Below, piece by piece: positions 53,270 through 63,433 of a stretch of 64,000 nucleotides of DNA; position 1 is the stretch's first letter; every line of letters begins with the position of its first letter. The notes beneath the pieces were generated by a model that saw only the letters and a program-made list of their open reading frames with translations, did no database searches and had not been told where the DNA came from. Origin of the DNA: Cetobacterium sp. 2A (GTDB lineage: Bacteria; Fusobacteriota; Fusobacteriia; Fusobacteriales; Fusobacteriaceae); contig NZ_JACFAJ010000006.1 in NCBI RefSeq assembly GCF_014250685.1, positions 372,001 to 436,000 of the forward strand. Direction: 5' to 3'. The translations under genes were made by a program, and so were the position numbers.

Positions 53270-53689
53270 TTACATATCATCTATTTTTTGAAATCTTTTC
53301 ATACACTCATCTTTTGAAATATTGTGATGCTCTCTACAAAGTTTTGCTAGCTCTAAATTAATATCCCTTAAGATTTTATATCCAATTTCTGGATGAGTTT
53401 CGAGTTTAACATCTCCAAATAGAACTTTTTTTACTCTCCTAAATACCGTGACTCTACCCTTTCCACAATCATGAAGAAGAGCTAGTTTACGGTATATAGG
53501 TTTATCATTTAAAAGGGTATCTTTCTTTACTCTTTCCAGAATCGAAAAACTATGAACTTTATCATAGTCATCCATTTGATTAAAAATAAAAAATTCTGAT
53601 TCTGAAATTTCTTTTCTTACCTCTTCATCTAAATTTTTATCATATTTAGAAAAAAGGCAGGTTAATCCCTGCTTAATTCTTCCTATCAT
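53270..53689 (-). CDS. HD-domain phosphohydrolase-like protein
   Basis: 139 residues. Metal-binding HD pattern: KVHSFSILERV, KLALLHDCGKGRV and a later His (LCREHHNISK). No other domain. HD proteins of this size may act on nucleotides or phosphates; target unknown. The gene starts 1 bp after the TruA-KH gene and lies 15 bp before the radical SAM gene, so it is in the same unit. Confidence 0.8.
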   Translation of the reverse strand: MIGRIKQGLTCLFSKYDKNLDEEVRKEISESEFFIFNQMDDYDKVHSFSILERVKKDTLLNDKPIYRKLALLHDCGKGRVTVFRRVKKVLFGDVKLETHPEIGYKILRDINLELAKLCREHHNISKDECMKRFQKIDDM

Positions 53690-53690
53690 T

Positions 53691-54542
53691 TTAGATCTCC
53701 CTAACTACAATAGTCTTGTAATTTTTTCTAAGAGATTTTATATTTTTACCATTTTTACCTATCACTTCACCTTTTTTATCCTTCTCAACATAAAAAATAT
53801 ACATCTTTCCATCTCTAGTAGATTCAATTTTAGCTATATTTTCTTCATGTAAATCATCTCTAGGAATTATTACTGAATCCATAAGCTCTTTTTTCAAATA
53901 TACTTTTTCTAAAGAAAGATATTTACCTGGAAGTGCTTCCATTTTATCTGCCAAAATATAACCTGATGTAATTCTAACTTGCTTTGGCATAAAAGAGTTT
54001 CCTAAGAAACGTAGCTTATTTTTATGGAAAGATATCTCAACTGTTCTTACATGTTCTTTTAACTCTAAACCTTTTTTATCAGTGAATCTACTAACATCAT
54101 AAGTTCCACTTAGAGTTTTACAAAGTTCTTCTATCTCGCTATTTTCTCTAACTATTTGTTTTTTAGGAAGAGAGTATAGGTATTCTCTTTTCTCTATTAA
54201 ATCAGGAAAAACTAAATTAGGAACAGTCTTCTCAACTTTTTTTATAAACATTTTATCTTTCATCTCTATATTAAATTTTGAGATTATTTCTTGAAATTCC
54301 CCTAAGTAATTGCTGACAACATATAGTATATTTTCTTCTGCACTTACTTTAGAGTCGGTTCTTCCAGCTTGCTGTATTCCTTTTGCCCAAGTAAATCCTA
54401 GAGAGTTCATAACTCTTTTAAACTCACCTTTTACAGTTGTTTTTCCTATCATTTCATCGAAGCTATAGAATTTCTCTCCTCTGTATGACACATAAAACAT
54501 ATATCCCCATTTACTACTTTTCTCTAAAACTCTTAAATCCAT
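53691..54542 (-). CDS. TruA-like pseudouridine synthase with C-terminal KH domain
   Basis: 283 residues from ATG 54540-54542 (AGGA seven bases ahead). The core matches TruA: GRTDSKVSAEENILYV with the catalytic Asp63, REYLYSLP, LSGTYDVSRFTDK, and RFLGNSFMPKQVRITSGYILA. After it, a short domain ends in EVIGKNGKNIKSLRKNY, a KH motif with G-K-N-G at 262-265. Standard TruA lacks any KH domain, so this is a fusion; it should bind RNA differently from canonical TruA. The Gly-Val-His usual after GRTDA is here Lys-Val-Ser, another deviation. Target RNA unknown. Confidence 0.8.
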   Translation of the reverse strand: MDLRVLEKSSKWGYMFYVSYRGEKFYSFDEMIGKTTVKGEFKRVMNSLGFTWAKGIQQAGRTDSKVSAEENILYVVSNYLGEFQEIISKFNIEMKDKMFIKKVEKTVPNLVFPDLIEKREYLYSLPKKQIVRENSEIEELCKTLSGTYDVSRFTDKKGLELKEHVRTVEISFHKNKLRFLGNSFMPKQVRITSGYILADKMEALPGKYLSLEKVYLKKELMDSVIIPRDDLHEENIAKIESTRDGKMYIFYVEKDKKGEVIGKNGKNIKSLRKNYKTIVVREI

Positions 54543-54563
54543 AGTCACATCCTTATTTTATCT

Positions 54564-55163
54564 CTATTTATCTCTATATTTTATTACGTGACATCTTCTA
54601 CATCTAGCTTCGTATGCTTCACTCGCTCCAACTAAAACTATCGGATCATCTGAAAAAGCTGGTTCTCCATTTACAAGTCTTTGAGTTCTTGAAGCTGGAT
54701 TTCCACAAACTGCACAAATGGCATTGAATTTATCTACGTATTCTGCTTGAGCCATAAGACGGTCCATTGGTTTAAATGGTGCTCCTTTAAAGTCTTGATC
54801 TAAACCTGCAACTATAACTCTTTTACCCATATCTGCTAATTTTTCACAAAACTCAACAACACTCTCTCCAAAGAATTGAACTTCATCTATTCCAATTACT
54901 CTAGCATCTTTATAATTTTCAAAAAATTCTTTTTCCATTTCTTCCACTGTTGCAACAGGCACAGCTTCTATAAATGCTTGACTATGAGATGCAACTTTTG
55001 TATCATCATATCTTTTATCACTCGAATGCTTAAATACAACAATTTCTTGATTTGCATATTTCGCCCTTCTCATTCTTCTTATAAGCTCTTCACTTTTTCC
55101 TGAAAACATACTTCCAGTAACAACTTCTAACCATCCCATTCCCTCTGTTAACAATAAATGCAT
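54564..55163 (-). CDS. tdk: Thymidine kinase (type II)
   Basis: 199 residues. GWLEVVTGSMFSGKSEELIRRMRRA (P-loop), VIGIDEVQFFG, VAGLDQDFKGAPF and zinc Cys pairs (CAVCGNPASR and CRRCHV). I keep the ATG at 55161-55163, with AAGGAGAG six bases ahead; a second ATG at 55137-55139 would also give a complete enzyme. Salvages thymidine. Confidence 0.94.
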   Translation of the reverse strand: MHLLLTEGMGWLEVVTGSMFSGKSEELIRRMRRAKYANQEIVVFKHSSDKRYDDTKVASHSQAFIEAVPVATVEEMEKEFFENYKDARVIGIDEVQFFGESVVEFCEKLADMGKRVIVAGLDQDFKGAPFKPMDRLMAQAEYVDKFNAICAVCGNPASRTQRLVNGEPAFSDDPIVLVGASEAYEARCRRCHVIKYRDK

Positions 55164-55182
55164 GAATTTCTCTCCTTATTTT

Positions 55183-56031
55183 TTATTGACGCCATTCTCT
55201 TCTAGAAAGTCTTCCATTATTATAGATATCTAGCTTTTCTAAAACTCCTGTTTCTGTATATCTTTCCCACTTACCGTCACGTCTGTGAGCTTTATATTGT
55301 CCCTTTTCTCTTAGTCTACCATTCGACCAGTACGATACATAAGTTCCTGTTCCTTTCGTTATCGTCTTTTTGTCTATAAGTTTTCCAGATTCATCAAACC
55401 ACTCTATATTTCCCTCTAATAAACCATTTACATAATTTATTTTAGATCTCACTTTTGCGTTACTTAAATGATAAGTTATTTGAGTTCCATGTTTTCTATT
55501 GTTTACATATGGTTCTTCCACACCAACAGATCCATTTTCAGCATACCAAATTTTTCTTCCATTTAATTTTCCATCTTTGTACTCTTCACTATAACTTTTA
55601 TGAAGTCCAATAAATGAAATAAATGTTCCTGTGAACGGTTTATCTTCTTTACCTTTAACATAAGCTATTTTGTTTTTTCCAATTTTTTTATCAAGAATAT
55701 CAACTTGATCTATTCCATTTAAAACTATTTCTGTGATTCCATCCTCAACTTCAGATACATTAGTTTCTGGAAGTTTTGGTGTCGAGGTTTCAGTAGAAAC
55801 TATCGTGTCATTCTTCGCATCATCTTTGATGTCTATTTCACTTTCCGTAATAACTTTATAGCCATCTTCGTCTATAACTTCAATTACTGCGTCTACAAAC
55901 TGATCCTCTTCTTCTGTATCAATAATCTCAATTACTGCGTCTTTTTGTTTCCCCATTCTCATCTCTTGTAGATTAGTACAACTAGTTACAAGTAAAGATA
56001 CTGTCAATATAAATATAGCTTTTCTTCCCAC
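55183..56031 (-). CDS. YwqK-like repeat lipoprotein
   Basis: 282 residues. Lipoprotein signal MGRKAIFILTVSLLVTSC with lipobox Cys18. Residues 31-38 and 47-54 are a short tandem duplication (DAVIEIID, DAVIEVID). From about residue 115 come MORN/YwqK-type repeats (YKDGKLNGRKIWYAENGSV, YVNNRKHGTQITYHLSNAK, YVNGLLEGNIEWFDESGKL, YWSNGRLREKGQYKAHRRDG). Such proteins are called toxin-antitoxin YwqK by homology, but a lipoprotein with no toxin nearby is more likely an envelope protein. Function unknown. Confidence 0.78.
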   Translation of the reverse strand: MGRKAIFILTVSLLVTSCTNLQEMRMGKQKDAVIEIIDTEEEDQFVDAVIEVIDEDGYKVITESEIDIKDDAKNDTIVSTETSTPKLPETNVSEVEDGITEIVLNGIDQVDILDKKIGKNKIAYVKGKEDKPFTGTFISFIGLHKSYSEEYKDGKLNGRKIWYAENGSVGVEEPYVNNRKHGTQITYHLSNAKVRSKINYVNGLLEGNIEWFDESGKLIDKKTITKGTGTYVSYWSNGRLREKGQYKAHRRDGKWERYTETGVLEKLDIYNNGRLSRREWRQ

Positions 56032-56096
56032 GTCTTCTCCTTTTCTTCAACAGATTAGTAGACTAGATTATAACATAATTTTTCAATAGTTCAAAT

Positions 56097-56126
56097 AAAA
56101 AACCCAGCCTTCAATAGACCGGGTTT
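56097..56126. terminator. Terminator after guaB
   Basis: AAAACCCGG-type arms (AAAAACCC left, GGGTTTTT right, with a short inner GGTC/GCC part) around a loop; the minus-strand side ends in U6. Confidence 0.85.
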
Positions 56127-56132
56127 TTAGTT

Positions 56133-57587
56133 TTATTTCGAGTAGTTTGGTGCTTCTTTTGTTATTATAATATCATGAGGATGACTTTCTTTAAGTCCTG
56201 CTCCAGTTATTTTTACAAATCTACCATTTAATTTTAAGTCTTCAACAGTAGGAGTTCCACAGTATCCCATACCTGCTCTTACTCCACCACAAAGCTGGAA
56301 TATTACATCTTTAAGTTCACCTTTAACTGCAACTCTTCCTTCAATTCCTTCTGGAACAAGTTTTTTAGCATCATTTTGGAAATATCTATCTTTAGACCCT
56401 CTTCTCATAGCAGCCATAGATCCCATTCCAACATATACCTTATATCTTCTTCCTTCATATATTATCTCTTCTCCTGGAGCTTCAGCTGTTCCAGCTAAAA
56501 TTCCACCAAGCATAACACAATCTGCTCCAGCTGCTAATGCTTTTACTAAATCTCCTGAAAGTTTTATTCCACCGTCAGCTATTACACCAATTCCTCTTGT
56601 TTTACAAACTTCGTATACATCGTTAACTGCTGAAAGCTGAGGAACTCCAACTCCTGCAACAACTCTTGTTGTACAAATAGAACCTGGTCCTACTCCAACC
56701 TTTACTGCATTTACACCAGCATCAATTAAATCTAGTGCAGCTTCAGCTGTTACTATATTTCCACCTATTATATTAAGTGTTGGGTATTTATCTCTGATGC
56801 TCTTTATAGTTTTTAAAACTCCAACTGAATGTCCATGAGCTGAGTCAACAGTGATTATATCTACTCCAGCCTTTACTAAAGCTTCTACTCTTTCTAAAGT
56901 ATCAGCTCCAACTCCAACTGCTCCACCTACTCTTAGTCTTCCTTGCTCATCTTTACAAGCATTTGGATACTCAACTAAATTGTCTATATCTTTTATTGTG
57001 ATTAATCCTTTTAAGTAACCAGATTCATCAACTATAGGAAGTTTTTCTATTCTGTTAGCTAATAAAATATCCTTAGCTTCCTCTAAAGTAGTTCCAACTG
57101 AAGCTGTAACTAATTTTTCTTTAGTCATTATATCTTTAACTAACTGAGCCATATCTTTACGATATTTTAAATCTCTGTTTGTTATTATTCCCATTAATTT
57201 CCCATCTGCTTCTACAACTGGAAGTCCAGATATCTTGTATCTTCTCATTATTTCTTCTGCGTGTCCAACAGTTTGGTCTTGAGTTAGAGTAACTGGATTC
57301 TTTATCATTCCACTCTCATTTCTCTTTACTCTGTCTACTTCAGCTGCTTGGTCTTCAATATCCATATTCTTATGAATAAATCCTATTCCACCTTGTCTAG
57401 CTATAGCTATAGCTAAATCTCCTTCTGTAACAGTATCCATAGCGGCACTCAGTATAGGTACATTTAGAGTAATATCTTTTGTAAGTTTTGTTTTTAAACT
57501 AACTTCATGAGGTAATACTTCTGATCTTGCCGGTACAAGTAGGACATCGTCAAATGTAATAGCTTCTTTGATTATTTTTCCGTTCAT
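56133..57587 (-). CDS. guaB: IMP dehydrogenase
   Basis: Oxidises IMP to XMP, the committed step to GMP. 484 residues from the second ATG (GGA spacing favours 57585-57587). [17 protein letters not shown], two CBS domains (about 95-205), the catalytic loop [20 protein letters not shown] with its Cys and the flap [19 protein letters not shown]. Has its own promoter although it follows purD closely. Confidence 0.96.
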   Translation of the reverse strand: MNGKIIKEAITFDDVLLVPARSEVLPHEVSLKTKLTKDITLNVPILSAAMDTVTEGDLAIAIARQGGIGFIHKNMDIEDQAAEVDRVKRNESGMIKNPVTLTQDQTVGHAEEIMRRYKISGLPVVEADGKLMGIITNRDLKYRKDMAQLVKDIMTKEKLVTASVGTTLEEAKDILLANRIEKLPIVDESGYLKGLITIKDIDNLVEYPNACKDEQGRLRVGGAVGVGADTLERVEALVKAGVDIITVDSAHGHSVGVLKTIKSIRDKYPTLNIIGGNIVTAEAALDLIDAGVNAVKVGVGPGSICTTRVVAGVGVPQLSAVNDVYEVCKTRGIGVIADGGIKLSGDLVKALAAGADCVMLGGILAGTAEAPGEEIIYEGRRYKVYVGMGSMAAMRRGSKDRYFQNDAKKLVPEGIEGRVAVKGELKDVIFQLCGGVRAGMGYCGTPTVEDLKLNGRFVKITGAGLKESHPHDIIITKEAPNYSK

Positions 57588-57633
57588 CATTTCCTATCAT
57601 TCTCCTCTATAAATACTAACTTTTTAATATATT

Positions 57634-58875
57634 TTAGCTATTATAGCACAACTTAGAACCTATGTCACTTCTATAAAAAAGTTTTTTTGATTTTATCCTT
57701 TTTATATCTTCATATGCTTTTTCTTTTGCCTCTTCTAAACTATCCCCAAATGCCACCACAGAAATTACACGACCTCCCGCAGTCAGTAATTTATTATTTT
57801 CCTCTTTCGTTCCCATGTGAAAAACTAAAGATTCCATATCTTCTGGAATATATACTTCGGCATTTATAGTCGAAGATTCCGGATAATTTTCCGATGCCAT
57901 AACTACACCTAAAGTATATCTTTTGTCCCACTCTATTTCAACTTTATCCCCACTCATAACCTTTAAAATAGTATCTACTAAATCAGTTTTCATTCTTGGA
58001 AGAATTCCTTCTGCCTCTGGGTCTCCAAATCTGGCATTAAACTCTATTGTTTTAACTCCAGAATCAGTCAACATTATTCCACCAAACAGGAATCCTTTAA
58101 ATGGTATCCCTTCAGACACCATGGCTTTAGCCATTGGTTTCATTATTTTTTCCATAGTCTCATTCATTATATCTGAGTCTATTTTTGAAACTGGCGAATA
58201 TATCCCCATTCCACCAGTATTCGGTCCTTTATCTCCGTCAAATACTCTCTTATGGTCTTGAGCAACCTCAAGAGGCACAACATCTTCACCGTTCACTAAA
58301 GCTATTATTGAAAACTCAAATCCTTCTAAGCATTCCTCTATAACTACCTTATTATCCGGTATATCAAATGCTATATTCAGAGCTGATATAGCCTCTTCTA
58401 AAGTAGTAGCTACAGTCACACCTTTTCCAGCTTTTAATCCATCCTCTTTTATAACGATAGGTATATTTTGAGTAATCACATAATCTTTGGCACTCTCAAA
58501 ATCATAAAAAGTTTTATATTCTGCTGTTGGAATCTCATACTTAGCCATTATTTTTTTTGCAAAATCTTTACTTGATTCTATTTTAGCTGCAGCTTGTTTA
58601 GGTCCAAATATTTTTAGTCCTCTTTTTTCAAACTCATCAGCTATACCTAAAGCTAAAGAAGTTTCAGGTCCAACTATAGTTAAATCTATATTTTCTTTTT
58701 CTGCAAAATTTGCAAGTTCAAATACATCAGAATCTTTAATATCAACAAGAGTAGCTACACTTTTCATTCCAGGATTTCCAGGAGCAACAAATACTTTAGC
58801 CACCATTTCACTCTCTTTGACTTTCCAAGCTAAGGCGTGTTCTCTACCACCTTTTCCAACAATTAGAATTTTCAT
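57634..58875 (-). CDS. purD: Phosphoribosylamine-glycine ligase
   Basis: 413 residues from ATG 58873-58875 (GGAGGGG ahead). MKILIVGKGGREHALAWKV, KIFGPKQAAAKIESSKDFAKKIM, the ATP-grasp VIKEDGLKAGKGVTVA and FNARFGDPEAEGILPRM are conserved. Second step of purine synthesis. Last gene of the purine operon; the guaB promoter lies in its 3' end. Confidence 0.96.
   Translation of the reverse strand: MKILIVGKGGREHALAWKVKESEMVAKVFVAPGNPGMKSVATLVDIKDSDVFELANFAEKENIDLTIVGPETSLALGIADEFEKRGLKIFGPKQAAAKIESSKDFAKKIMAKYEIPTAEYKTFYDFESAKDYVITQNIPIVIKEDGLKAGKGVTVATTLEEAISALNIAFDIPDNKVVIEECLEGFEFSIIALVNGEDVVPLEVAQDHKRVFDGDKGPNTGGMGIYSPVSKIDSDIMNETMEKIMKPMAKAMVSEGIPFKGFLFGGIMLTDSGVKTIEFNARFGDPEAEGILPRMKTDLVDTILKVMSGDKVEIEWDKRYTLGVVMASENYPESSTINAEVYIPEDMESLVFHMGTKEENNKLLTAGGRVISVVAFGDSLEEAKEKAYEDIKRIKSKKLFYRSDIGSKLCYNS
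57640..57668 (-). promoter_or_regulatory. guaB promoter inside purD
   Basis: GTGACA (57663-57668), 17-bp spacer ending TGC, TATAAT (57640-57645), an extended -10. It lets guaB be made apart from the purine operon. Confidence 0.72.
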
Positions 58876-58889
58876 TTTCCCCTCCAAAA

Positions 58890-60419
58890 TTAATGTTTAA
58901 AGTGTCTTGTTCCTGTGAAAACCATGGCTATTCCATGCTTATTACATTCCTCTATAGATAGATTATCTTTTATTGATCCACCAGGCTGAATTATAGCTTT
59001 TATTCCATACTCACCTGCAAGCTCCACTGTATCAGCCATTGGGAAAAATGCATCAGATGCAAGAACTGCTCCTTTAGATAATTTCCCTGCCTGCTCTAAG
59101 GCTATCTTAGCTGACCCAACTCTATTCATTTGTCCTGCTCCAACTCCTAGAGTTTGACCATTTTTACTTATAACTATAGCGTTTGATTTAACATGCTTTA
59201 CTACTTTCCAAGCAAATAACAGTTCTTTTAATTCTTCCTCAGTTGGTTTTATATCTGTTACGCACTGAAGGTCTTTTAAATCTATTTTTGCTAAATCCAT
59301 GCTCTGTATAAGTGCTCCATCAGCAATTGTAACTAACTTATTTTTATTTTTAATTTCTTGATTCATATCTAACTTTAGAACTCTTAAATTCTTTTTAGCT
59401 TTTAAAATTTCTAAAGCTGGTTCTGTATAATTTGGAGCAATTATTATTTCTAAAAATAGTTTACTCATCTCTTCAGCTACTTTTTCATCAATAGTTCTAT
59501 TTGTAGCTACTATCCCACCAAATATTGAAATTGGATCAGCAGAATAAGCCTTCTCCCAAGCCATATATACATTATCTCCCAGACCTATTCCACAAGGATT
59601 CATATGCTTTACTGCCACAACAGCTGGCTCTTCAAACTCTTTTAGCATCTCAAGAGCGGCATTTGTATCTTGTATATTATTGTATGAAAGTTCCTTTCCA
59701 TTTAGTTGTTGTGAATTTGCCAAAGAATATCCTACAAAATTGTTTTTATAGAACGCGGCATTTTGATGTGGATTTTCTCCGTATCTTAAATCTTGAACTT
59801 TTTCATATGTCAAAGTTACTACTTCTGGGAACTCTTCTCCTGATTTTTCAGTTAAATAGTTTGATATCATAGAATCGTAAGCTGCCGTATGTCTAAATAC
59901 TTTTGCTGCCAATCTACTCTTTGTTTCAATAGTTGTATCATTTTTCTGCTCTATCTCATTTAATATATTTGGATAATCAGAAGGATCTACACATACTGTT
60001 ACAAATTTATGATTCTTAGCTGCTGAACGAAGCATGCTTGGACCACCAATATCTATATTTTCTATCAGTTCTTCATGAGTCACATTCTCTTTTTTTAAAG
60101 TTTCTTTGAATGGATATAAGTTTACAACTACCATATCAATAAGTTCAATGTTATTTTCTAGCAGTTCTTTCATATGACTTGGGTTGTCTCTAACACATAG
60201 AAGCCCCCCGTGTACATTTGGATGTAGAGTTTTTACTCTTCCATCCATTATCTCTGGAAAATTTGTTATTTCTGAGATTCCAAAAGTTTTAATACCGGCT
60301 AAATCTAAAGTTTTTTTAGTCCCACCAGTTGATACTATTTCATATCCATTTCTAACAAGTCCTTGAACGAACTCCACTAATCCCCTTTTATCTGAAACAC
60401 TTACTAATGCACGCTTCAT
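58890..60419 (-). CDS. purH: Bifunctional AICAR transformylase / IMP cyclohydrolase
   Basis: 509 residues. MKRALVSVSDKRGLVEFVQGL and VSTGGTKKTL (cyclohydrolase), then the transformylase domain with LRYGENPHQNAAFYK, VAVKHMNPCGIG and ASDAFFPMADTVELAGEYGIKAIIQPGGSI. Final steps to IMP. Overlaps purN by 4 bp. Confidence 0.97.
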   Translation of the reverse strand: MKRALVSVSDKRGLVEFVQGLVRNGYEIVSTGGTKKTLDLAGIKTFGISEITNFPEIMDGRVKTLHPNVHGGLLCVRDNPSHMKELLENNIELIDMVVVNLYPFKETLKKENVTHEELIENIDIGGPSMLRSAAKNHKFVTVCVDPSDYPNILNEIEQKNDTTIETKSRLAAKVFRHTAAYDSMISNYLTEKSGEEFPEVVTLTYEKVQDLRYGENPHQNAAFYKNNFVGYSLANSQQLNGKELSYNNIQDTNAALEMLKEFEEPAVVAVKHMNPCGIGLGDNVYMAWEKAYSADPISIFGGIVATNRTIDEKVAEEMSKLFLEIIIAPNYTEPALEILKAKKNLRVLKLDMNQEIKNKNKLVTIADGALIQSMDLAKIDLKDLQCVTDIKPTEEELKELLFAWKVVKHVKSNAIVISKNGQTLGVGAGQMNRVGSAKIALEQAGKLSKGAVLASDAFFPMADTVELAGEYGIKAIIQPGGSIKDNLSIEECNKHGIAMVFTGTRHFKH

Positions 60420-61006
60420 AATTTTTTCTCCTTACAAAGTTTTTTACTGATTTCAGTTAGAACCAATGGATAGATTTTGTATTCCATTTTATGTATCTCA
60501 TTTTCTAACTCATCCAATTTCCATTTTTTATCTATTTCGATTCTTTCTTGATGTATTATTTCCCCCGTGTCTACTCCTGAATCAACATAGTGTACCGTCA
60601 CACCAGTTGAAGCTACATTTGCTCTATAGGCATCTCCAATCCCATCTTTTCCAGGAAATTCTGGAAGATATGCTGGATGAATATTTATTATTTTACCGCC
60701 ATATTCATTTAAAAGAGTTTCTGAAATTATTCTCATATATCCAGCTAAAGCTATTAGCTCAATTTCATATTCTTTTAAAACTTTAATAATTTTCTCTTCA
60801 AATTCTTGCTTATTAGAAAATCCTTTAGGATTTATATAGACACATGGAACTTCAAGCTTTTCTGCTCTCATTCTTGCAAAAGATGACATCTTATCAACTA
60901 TGAGTAATTCAACAGAAAAATTCGAAGCCCGTCCATCCCTTAAAGAAAGAACTATATTCTCAAAATTTGTTCCACTCCCAGAAGCAAGAACTGCAATTTT
61001 TACCAT
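60416..61006 (-). CDS. purN: Phosphoribosylglycinamide formyltransferase
   Basis: 196 residues. VKIAVLASGSGTNFENIV, LAGYMRIISETLLNEYGGKIINIHPAYLPEFPG and GVTVHYVDSGVDTGEIIHQERIEID are all present. Folate-dependent formyl transfer to GAR. Overlaps purM by 7 bp. Confidence 0.96.
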   Translation of the reverse strand: MVKIAVLASGSGTNFENIVLSLRDGRASNFSVELLIVDKMSSFARMRAEKLEVPCVYINPKGFSNKQEFEEKIIKVLKEYEIELIALAGYMRIISETLLNEYGGKIINIHPAYLPEFPGKDGIGDAYRANVASTGVTVHYVDSGVDTGEIIHQERIEIDKKWKLDELENEIHKMEYKIYPLVLTEISKKLCKEKKL

Positions 61007-62028
61007 ACTAGTTCTACCCCACCAGATCCTTTTAACACCTCACCTATAACTACTGGTTTTTCTCCATTTTTTTCAAGGTTTTGAATAGTTGACTGAACAT
61101 CCTTTTCGTCTACTACTATCATAAATCCAATTCCCATATTGTATATGTTATACATCTCATCCATCGGAACATTTCCCTTTTCAGCAAGGAACTTAAATAT
61201 CTCTGGAGTTTCTATATTTTGAACATTAAATCTTGCCATCAAATCTTTAGGAAGAATACGAGGAACATTTTCAAAGAATCCTCCCCCTGTTATATGACAC
61301 ATTCCGTGAACTTCTACTTCTTCTATTAGAGATTTTATGCATTTAACATATATCTTAGTTGGAGTCAGCAATTGTTCTCCTAGTGTCTTTCCAAATCTAT
61401 CATAATACTCATTTAGTTCTAAGTTATTGTCTTTTATAATTTTTCTAACTAGAGAGAATCCATTTGAGTGAACTCCACTTGAAGGAATTCCTATTATCAC
61501 ATCTCCAGCTTTAACTTTCTCTCCAGTTATAAGTTTTGATTTCTCAACAGCTCCAACTGTAAATCCAGCTATATCATAATGTCCTTCCGAATACATCCCT
61601 GGCATCTCAGCTGTTTCCCCACCAACTAGAGCACACTCTGACAGAACACACCCATCTGCAACACCTTTAACTATATCTTCTATTTGAGCTGGATCATTTT
61701 TCCCAACTGCTACATAGTCTAGAAAAAATACTGGCATAGCTCCTTGGACTAATACATCATTTACACACATAGCCACAGCATCTTGACCAATCGTATCATG
61801 CTTATTCATCTCAAATGCCAACATAAGTTTTGTTCCAACCCCATCAGTTCCACTAACTAATACAGGTTCTTTCAATCCAAGCGTTGAAAGGTCAAACATC
61901 CCACCAAAAGCTCCTAAACTATCCATAGCTCCTCTAACTTTTGTTCTATCTACGTGACTCTTTATTCTCTTAACAGACTCATATCCAGCTTCTAAATTAA
62001 CCCCAGATTCCATGTATTTTTTACTCAT
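61000..62028 (-). CDS. purM: Phosphoribosylformylglycinamidine cyclo-ligase
   Basis: AIR synthetase, 342 residues. SGTDGVGTKLMLAFEMNKHDTIGQDAVAMCVND, LVGGETAEMPGMY, IGIPSSGVHSNGFSLVR and HITGGGFFENVPRILP. Overlaps purF by 8 bp. Confidence 0.97.
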   Translation of the reverse strand: MSKKYMESGVNLEAGYESVKRIKSHVDRTKVRGAMDSLGAFGGMFDLSTLGLKEPVLVSGTDGVGTKLMLAFEMNKHDTIGQDAVAMCVNDVLVQGAMPVFFLDYVAVGKNDPAQIEDIVKGVADGCVLSECALVGGETAEMPGMYSEGHYDIAGFTVGAVEKSKLITGEKVKAGDVIIGIPSSGVHSNGFSLVRKIIKDNNLELNEYYDRFGKTLGEQLLTPTKIYVKCIKSLIEEVEVHGMCHITGGGFFENVPRILPKDLMARFNVQNIETPEIFKFLAEKGNVPMDEMYNIYNMGIGFMIVVDEKDVQSTIQNLEKNGEKPVVIGEVLKGSGGVELVW

Positions 62029-63433
62029 TATTCTCTCCCTTTTTAAGATTCTCTAATAAACTAAATACGCTTGTTGGATATTTTCCAGTAAAGCAAGCTA
62101 AGCATATATTATTTCCTAATCCTTCTCTCATCCCCTCATGAGAAAGAAATGCCAATGAATCTGCACCGATATATTTTGCCAATTCATCTGCAATCAATCT
62201 TGTACTTATTAGTTCGCTATAACTTGATGTATCCACTCCGTAAAAACATGGACTTATAATTGGTGCTGAAGCTATTCTCATATGCACTTCTTTAGCTCCT
62301 GCCTCTTTTAAAAGATTAATTATATGTTTTGATGTTGTTCCTCTAACTATTGAATCATCAACTAGGACTACTCTTTTTCCTGAAACTACGGCTGCCATAG
62401 CTGATAGTTTCATCTTTACTCCTCTTTCTCTTTGTTGCTGATTAGGCTTTATAAAAGTACGTCCTACATATCTATTTTTTACAAGTCCTAACTCATATGG
62501 AAGACCAGAAAAATCTGAGTATCCCATTGCTGCTGAAAGAGAAGAGTCTGGAACTCCTATTACTATATCAGCTTCAACTGGATTTTCTTTTGCTAAAATA
62601 TTTCCACAAACTCTTCTTGAATTATGGACGTTTAAACCATTTATACTGCTATCCGGTCTTGAGAAATATATATATTCCATGGCACACATTTTATCCTGTG
62701 TATTTTCTGTATACTTTTGAGATTTTAAATCATTTTTAGATATTTTCAAAACCTCTCCAGGTTCTATTCCTCTTATGTATGTTCCACCAACTATTTCAAA
62801 AGCTGAACTCTCAGAACTTACAACATATCCATTTTCTAACTTAGCAATTGAGAGTGGTCTAAAACCATTCTTATCTCTAATCACGTAAAGGTTCTCTTTA
62901 TCCATTATTAAAAATGAGAAAGCTCCTTCTAGTCTAGGCAGTGCCTTTAAAATCTTCTCTTCAAAAGAACCAGCTTCTCTTTGAATAAGATGCCCAATTA
63001 TTTCACTATCAGATGTTGAATAAAAAATGCTTCCCATAGCTTCAAGTTGCATCTTCAATTCTTTTGCATTCACTATATTTCCATTATGAGCTATAACAAA
63101 ATCTCCAGTGTGAGAACGTATTAGAAGAGGTTGTACGTTATCTATCCCTCCTCCTCCAGCTGTTGAATATCTCACATGTCCTATAGACATTTTACCCGAA
63201 AGATTCTCAAGTTTTTCAGGAGAGAAGACCTCAGTTACGAGTCCCTCTCCTCTATGTCTTAATATTTCTTTACCTGTTGAAGTAGCAATTCCCGTTCCCT
63301 CTTGACCTCTATGTTGTAATGAATGTAATCCATAGTATGTAACGTGGGCTGCGTCTTCTACCCCAAATACTCCAAACACTCCACACTCTTCGTTGATTTT
63401 TCCATCTAAAAAATAATCTATTTCTAATTTCAT
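62021..63433 (-). CDS. purF: Amidophosphoribosyltransferase (Fe-S, propeptide type)
   Basis: First step of purine synthesis. 470 residues with a 16-residue propeptide (ending INEE) before the catalytic Cys17 of ECGVFGVFG, the glutamine amidotransferase domain ([23 protein letters not shown]), the PRPP loop [14 protein letters not shown] and a C-terminal [11 protein letters not shown] cluster motif. Propeptide and cysteines place it with the Bacillus-type enzymes that carry an oxygen-sensitive [4Fe-4S] cluster. Overlaps purC by 4 bp. Confidence 0.96.
   Translation of the reverse strand: MKLEIDYFLDGKINEECGVFGVFGVEDAAHVTYYGLHSLQHRGQEGTGIATSTGKEILRHRGEGLVTEVFSPEKLENLSGKMSIGHVRYSTAGGGGIDNVQPLLIRSHTGDFVIAHNGNIVNAKELKMQLEAMGSIFYSTSDSEIIGHLIQREAGSFEEKILKALPRLEGAFSFLIMDKENLYVIRDKNGFRPLSIAKLENGYVVSSESSAFEIVGGTYIRGIEPGEVLKISKNDLKSQKYTENTQDKMCAMEYIYFSRPDSSINGLNVHNSRRVCGNILAKENPVEADIVIGVPDSSLSAAMGYSDFSGLPYELGLVKNRYVGRTFIKPNQQQRERGVKMKLSAMAAVVSGKRVVLVDDSIVRGTTSKHIINLLKEAGAKEVHMRIASAPIISPCFYGVDTSSYSELISTRLIADELAKYIGADSLAFLSHEGMREGLGNNICLACFTGKYPTSVFSLLENLKKGENNE

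Noticed and set aside
55183..56031. Toxin-antitoxin locus
   Set aside because: The YwqK name comes from homology only; the protein is a lipoprotein and no toxin-like gene is adjacent.
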